NCBI GenBank assembly: GCA_902768785.1
Contig: CACXMM010000009.1
Span: 24,250-88,249 of the forward strand
DNA: 64,000 bases
Direction: 5' to 3'
Source of the DNA: an uncultured Prevotellaceae bacterium
Lineage (GTDB): Bacteria > Bacteroidota > Bacteroidia > Bacteroidales > Bacteroidaceae
Part shown: piece by piece, positions 26,190 through 35,376 of the stretch
Layout: each line of letters starts with the position of its first letter
Numbering within the stretch: position 1 is the first letter of the stretch
Notes under the pieces: model-generated
The model's input: only the letters and a program-made list of their open reading frames with translations
Told to the model about the DNA's origin: nothing
The model's database searches: none
Program-made: the position numbers and the translations under genes

Positions 26190-28463
26190 CTAAATGATCT
26201 GTTGGATCTCCTGTATGCCGTTTACTGATTTCAATTCATCGATAACCACCTTGACATCATCGCGGTCGTGGACACGCAGTTCTATCTTTCCGTCGAAGAT
26301 GTCGTTCTCACAGCTGATGACCACCTTACGGATATTGACGTTCAGCTGTCGGGAGATCACCTGGGTCACTTCATTTAGCAATCCGATACGGTCGATACCA
26401 CCCAACTGGATGGTGGCATTGAAGAACAGCTGCTTGTGCATGTCCCATTTCACATCGAGGATACGGTTGCCATAGCTCGACTTCAGTTTGTTGGCGACAG
26501 AACAATTGCGCTTGTGGATCTCTATACGGTTCTTACCGTCGATAAATCCCAGGGCATCGTCACCGGGAATGGGATGACAGCAGGAAGGGAACTTAAACTG
26601 TGTGATGTTGTTCTCGGTGATATAGACAGGTTTCTTTCGATTGAAGTCCTTGGGAACGATGAAATAGTCTTGTTTCTTGATGAGTTCGGAAGCCGTTTTC
26701 GGATTGTCCTTTCCGATGAAGGGGAAGTAGCGGCGCCATCCGCGCCCTTCGCTGCTGTTCTTCTTGCCATGCAGTTCATCGATGTCCTTGTCACTCAAGA
26801 TGATATTTTTCTTCCCTAATGCCATATAAAGGTTCTCGGGCTTTCTCACGTCGTGGAACTCACAGAGTTTGTCAAGCACTGAGGATGTGACTTCCATGTT
26901 ATGCCGTTTTAGGAAATCCTCCAAGATCAGCTCGCCCTTCTTCTGTATCTCGCGGTTGTCACGGCGCAGGATGGCTTGGATCTTTCCTTTTGCCTTGGCG
27001 GTGCTCACAAAGTTCACCCATGTGGGTTGCACATGTTGTGAGTTACTGGTCAGTATCTCCACCTGGTCACCACTCTGAAGCTTGTGACTAAGGGGCACGA
27101 GCTTGTGGTTCACCTTTGCACCGATACAGTGACTACCTAAGAAGGTGTGGATTTGGAAGGCAAAGTCAAGGGCCGTACACCCGGCAGGCATCGTCTTGAT
27201 CTCACCCTTCGGGGTGAAGACAAAGATCTCGGAGGCGAACAGGTTCAGTTTGATGGCATCGAGGAAGTCCATGGCATCGGGCTGCGGGTCATCAAGAATC
27301 TCCTTGATGGTGCGCAGCCAGTCGTTCAGTTCTCCCTCATCCTCCGTATATTCTGCACCGTCTTTGTACTTCCAGTGGGCAGCGAACCCCTGCTCGGCAA
27401 TTTCATTCATACGGTCGGAACGAATCTGTACCTCAATCCAACGGCCTTGTTTCGACATCAGGGTAACATGCAGTGCTTGATAGCCGTTGGCCTTCGGATG
27501 ACTGAGCCAGTCGCGCAGTCGGTCGGGGTGACTCTTGTATATCTTACTGATCGCAACGTAGATATTGAAGCACTCGTTGATTTCCTCCTCACGTTTGTTG
27601 GGTGTGAAGATGATGCGCACGGCGAGGATATCGTAGATCTCTTCAAAAGTGACGTGCTTGTTCTGCATCTTGTTCCAGATGGAGTAGGGACTTTTCACGC
27701 GGGCCTTAATCTCGTATTTTACGCCCATTTGGTCTAAGGCTTCGCGAATGGGTGTCGTGAACTTGTCGAACAAGTCATCACGCGACACCTGTGTCATGGT
27801 GAGCTTTTGTGTGATCGCCTGGTATTCCTCTGGGTGCTCGAAGCGGAAACTGAGATTCTCCAGTTCCGTCTTCACCTTGTTCAGTCCTAAACGGTTGGCC
27901 AGCGGAGCATAGATATAGAGGGTCTCTCCGGCAATCTTGTATTGCTTATTGGCGGGCTGGCTCTCTAGGGTGCGCATGTTGTGCAGACGGTCGCAGATCT
28001 TAATGAGGATTACACGGATATCGTCACTCATCGTCAACAGTAGCTTCTTGAAATTCTCAGCCTGTGCTGAGGCTTGCTCCCCAAAGATGCCACCACTGAT
28101 CTTCGTCAGGCCGTCTACGATTTGTGCAATCTTCTTACCGAAGATGTTCTCAATGTCCTCAACGGTATAGTCGGTATCTTCCACAACATCGTGCAGCAGA
28201 GCCGAGCAGATGCTCGTAGAGCCCAAACCGATTTCGGAACAGGCAATCTGCGCAACGGCAATCGGGTGCATGATATAAGGCTCACCAGACAGTCGGCGCA
28301 CACCTTTATGCGCTTGTCGGGCGAAGTTGAAGGCTTTGGTGATGATATCTACTTTTTTCCTATGGCGTGATGCCAAGTAGCTATCTAACAGATGCTGGAA
28401 CGCATCGTTCACCAATTGATCTTCTGCCGTTTCTCTTGCAATGTCCTTGTTGTGGTCGTCCAT
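26190..28463 (-). CDS. Bifunctional (p)ppGpp synthetase/hydrolase (Rel/SpoT)
   Basis: Long RelA/SpoT homologue of 757 residues controlling the stringent response. The N-terminal HD hydrolase domain is intact: 'LLHDVVEDTDYTVEDI' near 89-104 and 'ICDRLHNMRTL' near 156. The synthetase domain carries 'KSPYSIWNKMQNK' near 258 and 'EVQIRSDRMNEIAEQGFAAH' near 346. A TGS domain ('IFVFTPKGEIKTMPAGCTAL') sits near 412 and a C-terminal ACT domain near 680-757. It is the last gene of the minus-strand series parA-parB-DUF5683-transglycosylase-rel, an arrangement common in Bacteroidales. Confidence 0.93.
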   Translation of the reverse strand: MDDHNKDIARETAEDQLVNDAFQHLLDSYLASRHRKKVDIITKAFNFARQAHKGVRRLSGEPYIMHPIAVAQIACSEIGLGSTSICSALLHDVVEDTDYTVEDIENIFGKKIAQIVDGLTKISGGIFGEQASAQAENFKKLLLTMSDDIRVILIKICDRLHNMRTLESQPANKQYKIAGETLYIYAPLANRLGLNKVKTELENLSFRFEHPEEYQAITQKLTMTQVSRDDLFDKFTTPIREALDQMGVKYEIKARVKSPYSIWNKMQNKHVTFEEIYDILAVRIIFTPNKREEEINECFNIYVAISKIYKSHPDRLRDWLSHPKANGYQALHVTLMSKQGRWIEVQIRSDRMNEIAEQGFAAHWKYKDGAEYTEDEGELNDWLRTIKEILDDPQPDAMDFLDAIKLNLFASEIFVFTPKGEIKTMPAGCTALDFAFQIHTFLGSHCIGAKVNHKLVPLSHKLQSGDQVEILTSNSQHVQPTWVNFVSTAKAKGKIQAILRRDNREIQKKGELILEDFLKRHNMEVTSSVLDKLCEFHDVRKPENLYMALGKKNIILSDKDIDELHGKKNSSEGRGWRRYFPFIGKDNPKTASELIKKQDYFIVPKDFNRKKPVYITENNITQFKFPSCCHPIPGDDALGFIDGKNRIEIHKRNCSVANKLKSSYGNRILDVKWDMHKQLFFNATIQLGGIDRIGLLNEVTQVISRQLNVNIRKVVISCENDIFDGKIELRVHDRDDVKVVIDELKSVNGIQEIQQII

Positions 28464-28523
28464 ATCTATTATATATAATAAGGTGTAGTGATGCTTGTCG
28501 CTGGCAATGTGCCCGGGAGGGTG

Positions 28524-29915
28524 TTATTTCACCTTGATCTTCTTTCCTGCACGGATATTATTGCCTTTGATGCCGTTCAATCGTTTCAACTTGTCAACGG
28601 TGGTATGGTTCTTGCGGGCAATCTGTGAGAGCGTCTGTCCAGATTTTACAGTCACACTCTGTGAGCGCTCCCTTCTGCTGTTCTTGCCACCTCGGGCATT
28701 CTTGTGCTTCTTGTCGTGGCGGCCGTTCTGAACGTTTTTCCCTTTACTGCGTGTGGCTTGATGACCTCTGGGGACCAGTGTGGTGCTCCTCAAAGGGGCT
28801 GCCTCCCTCACGTCTTCAGCGGTCACTTCCACTACGGCACGCTTGGTGAGCAAGTTCTCTACGTCATACTGGTAGATGGAATCTTCACGGTCAAGGAAGG
28901 TATTGACATACGACTGAGGTAAGCGGATTACTGAGGGCTTGCTGTATCCGTTCACGATATCACGGCGGTACTGCGGATTCAGGGAGCGCAATTCCTCCAT
29001 GCTGATACCCGTTACTGCTGCAATCTGTTTGAAATGCACATCGCGGTTTACAACGATGGTATCCGACTTGGCGGGAATCTGTGTGCGCATCGGACAGATA
29101 TTATGCTCACAGTAGTAGGTCATGATATAGTTGGCGGCGATAAAGGCAGGAACGTATCCCTGCGTTTCGCGGGGCAGGTACTTGTAGATAGCCCAGTAGT
29201 CCTTCACGCCTCCGGCGCGGTGGATGGCTTTGTTGATGTTCTGCGGACCGTAATTGTATGCGGCGATCACCAGGTTCCAGTCATCATAGATGCGATAGAG
29301 GTCGCGTAGATAACGGGCTGCGGCATAAGATGACTTGATCGGATCGCGGCGCTCATCCACCAGACTGTTCACTTCCAGTCCGTATTGCTTTCCTGTGGGT
29401 AGCATGAACTGCCAAAGACCAGCTGCACCCACGCGAGAGGTGGCGGTAGGACTGAGAGCAGATTCAATCACCGGCAGGTATTTCAGCTCTAAGGGAAGAT
29501 TGTACATCTCAAGCGCCTCCTCGAAGATGGGCATGTAGAAATTGGCGGCTCCCAACATATAGCTGACAGATGCGCGAAGACGTACGGCATAGCGGTCTAT
29601 GAATTTCCTCACCACGTCATTATAGGGCATCTCCATTACCGATGGGATCCTTTTCAGACGTTCTATGTAAGTCTCTGTGGAGAACTCAGGGTTCAGGTCT
29701 CGATAGTGGCAGTCATCGTCTTGTAAGTAAGTCTTCGAGTTATAGAGGTTGAGCAGACTGTCAATCTGTAGGAGCATGCCTTCAGGCACCTCGATGATGT
29801 CTTTCTCACCTTCTACGGTGGTCACAGTAATCTCGTCTCCTTCGGTCTGTGCCCAAGCGGCATAGTGACCTCCGAAGAGCATTGCGGCGATCAGGGTAAA
29901 TAACTTTTTCTTCAT
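28524..29915 (-). CDS. MltD-like membrane-bound lytic transglycosylase with LysM
   Basis: Cleaves the glycan strands of peptidoglycan in the periplasm. It has 463 residues with a signal peptide (cleavage near 'AWAQ'). The SLT/GH23 domain covers residues about 130-270: 'YLPVIESALSPTATSRVGAA' includes the catalytic Glu, followed by 'GLWQFMLPTGKQYGL' and 'IAAYNYGPQNINKAI'. A single LysM motif ends the protein ('SGQTLSQIARKNHTTVDKLK'), preceded by a basic Lys/Arg-rich linker (residues about 395-420). It is the gene between DUF5683 and rel in the par operon. Confidence 0.9.
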   Translation of the reverse strand: MKKKLFTLIAAMLFGGHYAAWAQTEGDEITVTTVEGEKDIIEVPEGMLLQIDSLLNLYNSKTYLQDDDCHYRDLNPEFSTETYIERLKRIPSVMEMPYNDVVRKFIDRYAVRLRASVSYMLGAANFYMPIFEEALEMYNLPLELKYLPVIESALSPTATSRVGAAGLWQFMLPTGKQYGLEVNSLVDERRDPIKSSYAAARYLRDLYRIYDDWNLVIAAYNYGPQNINKAIHRAGGVKDYWAIYKYLPRETQGYVPAFIAANYIMTYYCEHNICPMRTQIPAKSDTIVVNRDVHFKQIAAVTGISMEELRSLNPQYRRDIVNGYSKPSVIRLPQSYVNTFLDREDSIYQYDVENLLTKRAVVEVTAEDVREAAPLRSTTLVPRGHQATRSKGKNVQNGRHDKKHKNARGGKNSRRERSQSVTVKSGQTLSQIARKNHTTVDKLKRLNGIKGNNIRAGKKIKVK

Positions 29916-29943
29916 TATCGGTTGAATCGTTTTATTCTATTTG

Positions 29944-30669
29944 TTAAAATGTAAGAGAGCATTGCACTCCCACAGATGTTGTCTTCACAGGGTTGAAGGA
30001 GTAGTCACTGTTTCTGAACAGGGTGGGCGACACCTTCATACTCAGGTCCTCTGAAATATCGAATTCCGAGAGGGAGGCATCCACGTAGGCATCAATGATC
30101 GACAAGGCATAGACACCAATGAGGATGAATGCACTCATGTCACGGTAGCGGCGGTAGTAGTCCTTACGTTTCTTGAACTTATTGGAATAACGTTGCACAT
30201 CAGTGGGATTAGACTCGTCGATCTTGGCACCGAGATGCATGAACTGATTGTAGCTCTGTGTCTCCGGGTTGCCGTCCATCAGGTCCATAAAGCCCTGTGA
30301 GTAGTCACGGAACATCATGTTATTCCACCGCATCGCATAGTAGCATCCCAAGAACCCGCCGTAGAAGATCGGGAGCTTCCAGTATTTCCGGTTATAGATC
30401 TGTCCGGCGCCAGGTATGACAATAGCCAGCCACATGGCACGTTTGGGTGACGGTCGCCATGAGCTCCAGTCGCGTTTTGTCATCTGGATAGTGTCAGTCA
30501 TCAGTGTCTGAGTCACGAGGGCGGAATCCATTTTCAGGATTTCCAGAGCTGAATCGTTCACCTCGACGCTATCATTCCTCACCCTCTCCATGCCTGAACA
30601 TGTTACAGACGTGACGAGCAGTAAGCATACGGCCAGCCATCTTGTATATATCTTTCGGATACTGCTCAC
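29944..30669 (-). CDS. DUF5683 membrane protein
   Basis: An envelope protein of 241 residues with a signal peptide or N-terminal anchor and hydrophobic segments around 'AIVIPGAGQIYNRKYWKLPI' (near 82) and 'AFILIGVYALSIIDAYVDA' (near 178). This is the DUF5683 family, regularly found between parB and the lytic transglycosylase in Bacteroidales; function unknown, but the position suggests a cell-envelope role. Translation starts at GTG; its first four bases overlap the parB stop (GTGA), so the genes are translationally coupled. Confidence 0.8.
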   Translation of the reverse strand: MSSIRKIYTRWLAVCLLLVTSVTCSGMERVRNDSVEVNDSALEILKMDSALVTQTLMTDTIQMTKRDWSSWRPSPKRAMWLAIVIPGAGQIYNRKYWKLPIFYGGFLGCYYAMRWNNMMFRDYSQGFMDLMDGNPETQSYNQFMHLGAKIDESNPTDVQRYSNKFKKRKDYYRRYRDMSAFILIGVYALSIIDAYVDASLSEFDISEDLSMKVSPTLFRNSDYSFNPVKTTSVGVQCSLTF

Positions 30670-31553
30670 TCTTTCAGTCGGTCAAACATGTTGATGATGC
30701 GCTCCAGTTCCTCCTCGTTGGCGAAGGGGATGCTGATTTTTCCTTTCCCTTGTGTGGAACAGCTCATCTCCACCTTCGTGTGGAAGAAGTCCGACAAGCG
30801 TTTCTTCAACATGTCGAATCCTTCAGGGAGCTCTTTCTTTTTCCCGGCTGGCTTGGGTCCTTCCTCAGAATCCTCGTTCTTGGCATTCTTGACCAGCTCT
30901 TCCACCTTGCGCACAGAATAGTCGTTCTTCTGAATTTCCTTGAACAACTTGATCTGTTGGGCAGGACTATCCAACGACAGTAGTGCGCGAGCATGCCCCA
31001 TGGTAATCTCCTTGTTTTGTAAGGCCATCTGTACCTGGGCAGGAAGTTTCAGCAGACGCAGGTAATTGGTCACGGCAGTGCGGCTCTTTCCCACACGTTT
31101 CGACACTTTCTCCTGCGTCATGCCACTGGTCTCCATCAAGTGCTCGTAGGCAAGAGCAATCTCGATGTCGTTCAAATCCTCACGCTGGATATTCTCCACC
31201 AGTGCCATCTCCATCACCTCCTCGTCCTTGATGGTACGGATATAGGCAGGTAAGGAGGTCAGACCGGCCATCTGCGAGGCGCGCCAGCGGCGTTCACCAG
31301 CGATGATCTGATAACGGTGCTCTCCGATTTGGCGTAAGGTGATAGGAACCACGATGCCAATTTCACTAATGCTCTGTGCCAGTTCCTGCAAGGCTGTCCC
31401 CTCGAACTCGCGTCGCGGCTGATTGGGGTTTGCCTCTATCTGGTCGATGGGTATCTCATTGATGGTTGATGACCCTTGGGTCTTCACGTCCTCTGTGGAG
31501 ATCAATGCATCGAGACCACGTCCCAAAGCATTGTATTTCTTTCTCACTGCCAT
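30666..31553 (-). CDS. parB: Chromosome-partitioning protein ParB
   Basis: Binds parS sites and forms the partition complex, with CTP-dependent clamp loading. From the ATG at 31553 it has 295 residues. The N-terminal basic 'RKKYNALGRGLDALI' contacts ParA. The CTPase motif 'IIAGERRWRA' is near residues 86-95, 'ENIQREDLNDIEIA' near 121, and the helix-turn-helix 'TQEKVSKRVGKSRTAVTNYL' near 145. The C-terminal dimer domain is at 245-295. An upstream TTG at 31559 would add two residues. No parS site was recognised nearby. Confidence 0.93.
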   Translation of the reverse strand: MAVRKKYNALGRGLDALISTEDVKTQGSSTINEIPIDQIEANPNQPRREFEGTALQELAQSISEIGIVVPITLRQIGEHRYQIIAGERRWRASQMAGLTSLPAYIRTIKDEEVMEMALVENIQREDLNDIEIALAYEHLMETSGMTQEKVSKRVGKSRTAVTNYLRLLKLPAQVQMALQNKEITMGHARALLSLDSPAQQIKLFKEIQKNDYSVRKVEELVKNAKNEDSEEGPKPAGKKKELPEGFDMLKKRLSDFFHTKVEMSCSTQGKGKISIPFANEEELERIINMFDRLKE

Positions 31554-31559
31554 ATCCAA

Positions 31560-32330
31560 CTACCTCCGCGTATTTTTGTTGATGATTTCCTTGGCCAACG
31601 ACAGGTGGTTCTTGGCTCCTGTTGACTCCGCATCATAAAGGATGACGGGTAGTCCGTGACTTGGACACTCCGAGAGTTTTACGTTACGCTGGATAACAGT
31701 CTTGAATACCAGTTCCTGGAAGTGGCGTTTCACCTCGTCGTAGATCTGATTGGCCAGGCGCAGACGACTGTCATACATCGTCAGCAGGAAGCCCTCAATC
31801 TCTAACTTCGGATTCAGCTTGCTCTTGATGATCTTGATAGTATTCAGTAACTTACTGATTCCCTCTAGGGCAAAATACTCACATTGTACAGGAATAATCA
31901 CTGAGTCGGCAGCCGTCAGCGCATTCACGGTGATCAGTCCTAACGACGGTGAGCAGTCAATCAGAATGTAATCATATTCATGCTGGATAGGCTCAAGCAT
32001 GTTCTTGATGACCTGTTCTCGGTGTTCAATGTTCAGCATCTCAATTTCAGCACCTACCAGGTCGATATGGCTTGGTATAATGTCCAGCCCCTCAATGTCG
32101 GTGGTGTACATCGCATCACGGATATCGGCATGATCGATGATACACTCGTAGAGCGAGCAGGTCACATCTTTGATATTCACACCAAGACCACTGGAAGCGT
32201 TGGCCTGCGGATCCGCATCAATCACCAGCACCGTTTTCTCCAGCGTAGCCAGTGAGGCCGCTAAGTTGATGGTGGTGGTGGTCTTTCCGACGCCTCCCTT
32301 TTGGTTGGCTAATGCTATAATCTTTCCCAT
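31560..32330 (-). CDS. parA: Chromosome-partitioning ATPase ParA (Soj)
   Basis: Walker-type ATPase that drives origin segregation with ParB. It has 256 residues. The deviant Walker A 'NQKGGVGKTTTTINLA' (residues 9-24) carries the signature lysine, Walker A' 'VLVIDADPQANA' is near 35-46, and Walker B 'YDYILIDCSPSLGLITVNAL' near 119-138. parB follows directly on the same strand. It is divergent from surE. Confidence 0.95.
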   Translation of the reverse strand: MGKIIALANQKGGVGKTTTTINLAASLATLEKTVLVIDADPQANASSGLGVNIKDVTCSLYECIIDHADIRDAMYTTDIEGLDIIPSHIDLVGAEIEMLNIEHREQVIKNMLEPIQHEYDYILIDCSPSLGLITVNALTAADSVIIPVQCEYFALEGISKLLNTIKIIKSKLNPKLEIEGFLLTMYDSRLRLANQIYDEVKRHFQELVFKTVIQRNVKLSECPSHGLPVILYDAESTGAKNHLSLAKEIINKNTRR

Positions 32331-32393
32331 TTTCTCCTCTTCTTTATGTCTTTGGGGTATAAAAAGAGCCCTTCAAACAAACAAAATTCTGTG

Positions 32394-32401
32394 CAAAGTT
32401 A
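32394..32401 (-). promoter_or_regulatory. -7 promoter box of the par operon
   Basis: TAACTTTG followed by CAC on the minus strand, 63 bp before parA. Confidence 0.55.
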
Positions 32402-32443
32402 CATATTTTATGCGAGAATCGGGTATTTTCCAACCTTTTTTCG

Positions 32444-32451
32444 TAATTTTG
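32444..32451 (+). promoter_or_regulatory. -7 promoter box of surE
   Basis: TAATTTTG followed by TGCC, 21 bp before the surE ATG. Confidence 0.5.
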
Positions 32452-32472
32452 TGCCTCAAACAAGGATTATTT

Positions 32473-33243
32473 ATGAAAAATAATAGACCGTTAATACTTA
32501 TTTCGAATGATGACGGCTATCATTCGAAAGGTATCAATATGCTTATCGACATGTTACGTGACATGGCTGACTTACTGGTATGTGCTCCGGAGTCGGCACG
32601 CTCAGGCTATGCCTGTGCCTTCTCTGCCACCATCCCTTTGCGCCTTAAGTTGCGCAGGAAGATGGAAGGGGTGGAGGTTTGGTCATGCAACGGTACCCCT
32701 GTTGACTGTGTAAAGCTGGCATTGAATCAGTTCTGTACGGAGCGTAAGCCGGATATGGTGATTGGAGGCATCAATCATGGTGACAATGCCTCAGTGAACA
32801 CCCACTATAGTGGTACTATGGGTGTGACCATGGAGGGGTGTATGAAGTATATTCCCAGTGTGGCTTTTTCGTTGTGCGACCATAGCGATGATGCCGACTT
32901 TGAGCCTCTGCGACCTTATGTGAGGACTTTTACCCAGCGGGTGCTTACTGAGGGACTACCCCTCGGTGTATGCTTGAACATCAATTTCCCCTTGGTGGAG
33001 GAGTACAAGGGTGTGAAAGTGTGTCGTATGGCCAAAGGGACATGGGGCAACGAGTGCGTGAAATCCCATCATCCCCGAGGATACGACTATTTCTGGATGG
33101 TTGGCTCTTATACCAATGATGAGCCGGAGGCGGAGGATACTGATAACTGGGCACTGTCGCAGGGTTATGTGGCGATCACGCCCACACAGATTGATGTCAC
33201 TGCCTATCGTGCTTTAGAAATGCTGAGATCTTGGGAACGCTGA
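32473..33243 (+). CDS. surE: 5'/3'-nucleotidase SurE
   Basis: Metal-dependent nucleoside monophosphate phosphatase of the cytoplasm, 256 residues. The start at 32473 is chosen because the family's N-terminal 'LILISNDDGYHSKGI' begins there; the frame is open upstream but runs antisense to parA. Conserved 'NGTPVDCVKLAL' near 71-82 and 'GGINHGDNASVNTHYSGTMG' near 98-117 give the metal and dimer sites. It lies 46 bp upstream of lpxB, as in other Bacteroidales. Confidence 0.93.
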   Translation: MKNNRPLILISNDDGYHSKGINMLIDMLRDMADLLVCAPESARSGYACAFSATIPLRLKLRRKMEGVEVWSCNGTPVDCVKLALNQFCTERKPDMVIGGINHGDNASVNTHYSGTMGVTMEGCMKYIPSVAFSLCDHSDDADFEPLRPYVRTFTQRVLTEGLPLGVCLNINFPLVEEYKGVKVCRMAKGTWGNECVKSHHPRGYDYFWMVGSYTNDEPEAEDTDNWALSQGYVAITPTQIDVTAYRALEMLRSWER

Positions 33244-33289
33244 CAATGAATTGTTAATTATCAATTGTCAATTATCAATTGTCAATTCT
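33244..33289 (+). repeat. AATTGTCAATTATC-unit repeat between surE and lpxB
   Basis: Three or four copies of aattgtcaattatc, itself palindromic, fill the whole 46-bp gap right up to the lpxB ATG, where the ribosome-binding site would be expected. Confidence 0.7.
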
Positions 33290-34432
33290 ATGAAATATTA
33301 TCTGATTGTTGGGGAGGCGAGCGGTGACCTTCATGCGTCTCATTTGATGAAATCACTGCAACGGGAAGATCCTGAGGCTCAGTTCAGGTTCTTTGGCGGT
33401 GACCTGATGACGGCCGTCGGAGGAACCCGTGTGAAACATTACAAGGAACTGGCCTATATGGGCTTCATCCCTGTACTGCTCCATCTGCCTACCATCTTCA
33501 GGAACATGCGGTTGTGTAAACGGGATATCACGGAATGGCAGCCGGATGTGGTGATTCTTGTGGATTATCCAGGCTTTAACTTGAATATCGCTAGGTTTGT
33601 GAAGTCAAGGACTTCCATACCTGTCTATTATTACATCTCACCCAAGATTTGGGCATGGAAGGAGTACCGCATCAAGAACATCAAACGTGATGTGGACGAA
33701 CTCTTCTCTATCCTACCGTTCGAGGTCCCGTTCTTTGAACAGAAACACCATTATCCCATTCACTATGTGGGGAATCCCACGGCGGATGAGGTGAGATCTT
33801 TTCTCGAGGAAGGAGAAAGGAGGAGGGAAGAAGGAGGTGGCCAACCTGCACAAAGGGAAAATAAGCCGATCATTGCCCTATTAGCTGGAAGCCGGAAGCA
33901 GGAGATCAAGGATAACCTGCCTGCGATGTTGGAGGCTGTGAAGGCCTTTCCAAATTACCGTTGTGTGGTGGCTGGGGCACCCAGTATTGAGGATGCCTAC
34001 TACGAGATGTTCATCAAGGACTCTGACGTTGAGATTGTACACAACGAGACCTACGACTTACTCTCCCGTTCAACGGCAGCTCTCGTCACCAGCGGTACGG
34101 CAACGTTGGAAACGGCACTGTTCAATGTGCCGCAGGTGGTGTGCTATAAGACGCCCGTTCCCCATCTGATCAGGTTTGCCTTTAACCATATCATCAAATG
34201 CAAATACATCTCATTGGTGAACCTGATAGCCGACAAAGAAGTGGTACAGGAGCTGTTGGCAGACCGCTTCTCAGTGAAGACTATCCGTGAGGAACTGGCA
34301 CGAATCCTACCAGGACAACCAGGACGGGAACAGATGCTACGGGGATACCAACAAATACGGATTGCCTTGGGGGAGACCTCTGCTCCTGACAATGCAGCCC
34401 GCATGATGGTTCGACTGTTGAAGTATGCCTAA
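33290..34432 (+). CDS. lpxB: Lipid-A-disaccharide synthase
   Basis: Glycosyltransferase (GT19) joining UDP-diacylglucosamine and lipid X in lipid A synthesis at the inner membrane. From the ATG at 33290 it has 380 residues. 'YLIVGEASGDLHASHLM' (3-19), 'YISPKIWAWKEYRIKNIK' (near 112), 'VGNPTADEV' (near 161), 'LLAGSRKQEIKDNLP' (near 196) and 'TSGTATLETALF' (near 267) are family motifs. Residues about 172-184 ('LEEGERRREEGGG') are encoded by a GGAGGAAGG-type short-unit tract and look like an insert in a surface loop right after the NPTADEV motif. Confidence 0.93.
   Translation: MKYYLIVGEASGDLHASHLMKSLQREDPEAQFRFFGGDLMTAVGGTRVKHYKELAYMGFIPVLLHLPTIFRNMRLCKRDITEWQPDVVILVDYPGFNLNIARFVKSRTSIPVYYYISPKIWAWKEYRIKNIKRDVDELFSILPFEVPFFEQKHHYPIHYVGNPTADEVRSFLEEGERRREEGGGQPAQRENKPIIALLAGSRKQEIKDNLPAMLEAVKAFPNYRCVVAGAPSIEDAYYEMFIKDSDVEIVHNETYDLLSRSTAALVTSGTATLETALFNVPQVVCYKTPVPHLIRFAFNHIIKCKYISLVNLIADKEVVQELLADRFSVKTIREELARILPGQPGREQMLRGYQQIRIALGETSAPDNAARMMVRLLKYA
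33803..33840 (+). repeat. GGAGGAAGG-type half-arm in frame inside lpxB
   Basis: Starts tcgaggaaggagaaagg and goes on as GA-rich units; it matches one arm of the elements at 48772, 51006 and 54519, but no inverted partner follows. Confidence 0.7.
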
Positions 34433-34497
34433 AAAGGGTACTTCAACAAGCTGGCTTTCACATAAAACATGCGAAAGTGTTATTACAACGGATATTA

Positions 34498-35376
34498 CTA
34501 ACTGAGAATGGTGAGCGTGTAGATATAGACCACTGCGGCGGGGAAAGCCATGAGGGAGGAGTCGAAACGGTCGAGCATGCCACCATGACCAGGAAGGATG
34601 TTGCCGCTGTCCTTGATGTTGATGGTGCGCTTGAACAGGCTCTCCACCAGATCGCCCCATGTGCCGAAGACCACCACTACCAGTCCTAAGCCGATCCACT
34701 GGATCAGTGAGAGAACAGACGGGTTCAAAGCAGCGTTCGTCGGATCTGCTCCCTGCTGGTCGAACCAATTGATAAGACAGGCGGCGATGATCACGAAGAC
34801 GGCACCGCCGATGCTCCCTTCCCAGCTCTTTCCCGGGCTGATCCGTGGAAAGAGCTTATGCTTTCCTAACAGGGATCCCACACAATAGGCTCCGGTATCG
34901 TTCACCCAAAGAAAGACAAAGACACTCAGGGGAAGGATGGTGTTGAAGCGAATCGTGCCGTCAGGACTCCCGTTGAATGCCAGGATGTTGATGACAGAGA
35001 AGGGTAGGGCGATATACATCTGCGACAGCATCGTATAAGCCCAGTTGTTCACGGGATTTGCCTGTTTGAGATACAATTCACTGATAAACAGATAGATGAT
35101 GGTGAGCAGGTAGGGGATGAACACCCCGTTGCTCGAAACCAATCCGCTGCAATAGCCTGCCATGGCGAGGAAGAAATACACCCCTGCCACCGTACTGATG
35201 AAGCGGTTCACGGTGACTCCCGTGATACGGTCGTTCACCAATCCGCAGAACTCCCATATGGTGAGGCCTGTCACCAGGGCAAAGAGAAGGATCATAGCCT
35301 CCGGTCGCATGAAGGCTACCACGATGGCTGCTACGAAGAACACGCCGGTAATGGTTCTGACAATCAAGTTCTTCAT
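34498..35376 (-). CDS. cdsA: Phosphatidate cytidylyltransferase
   Basis: Makes CDP-diacylglycerol from phosphatidic acid and CTP in the inner membrane. It has 292 residues and about eight membrane spans. The CTP-transferase signature near the C-terminus, 'KDSGNILPGHGGMLDRFDS' (near 252-270), is complete. The start codon overlaps the ftsH stop (ATGA), so translation is coupled; rsfS-ftsH-cdsA form one minus-strand operon. No clear terminator is seen in the 65-bp gap to the convergent lpxB. Confidence 0.93.
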   Translation of the reverse strand: MKNLIVRTITGVFFVAAIVVAFMRPEAMILLFALVTGLTIWEFCGLVNDRITGVTVNRFISTVAGVYFFLAMAGYCSGLVSSNGVFIPYLLTIIYLFISELYLKQANPVNNWAYTMLSQMYIALPFSVINILAFNGSPDGTIRFNTILPLSVFVFLWVNDTGAYCVGSLLGKHKLFPRISPGKSWEGSIGGAVFVIIAACLINWFDQQGADPTNAALNPSVLSLIQWIGLGLVVVVFGTWGDLVESLFKRTINIKDSGNILPGHGGMLDRFDSSLMAFPAAVVYIYTLTILS

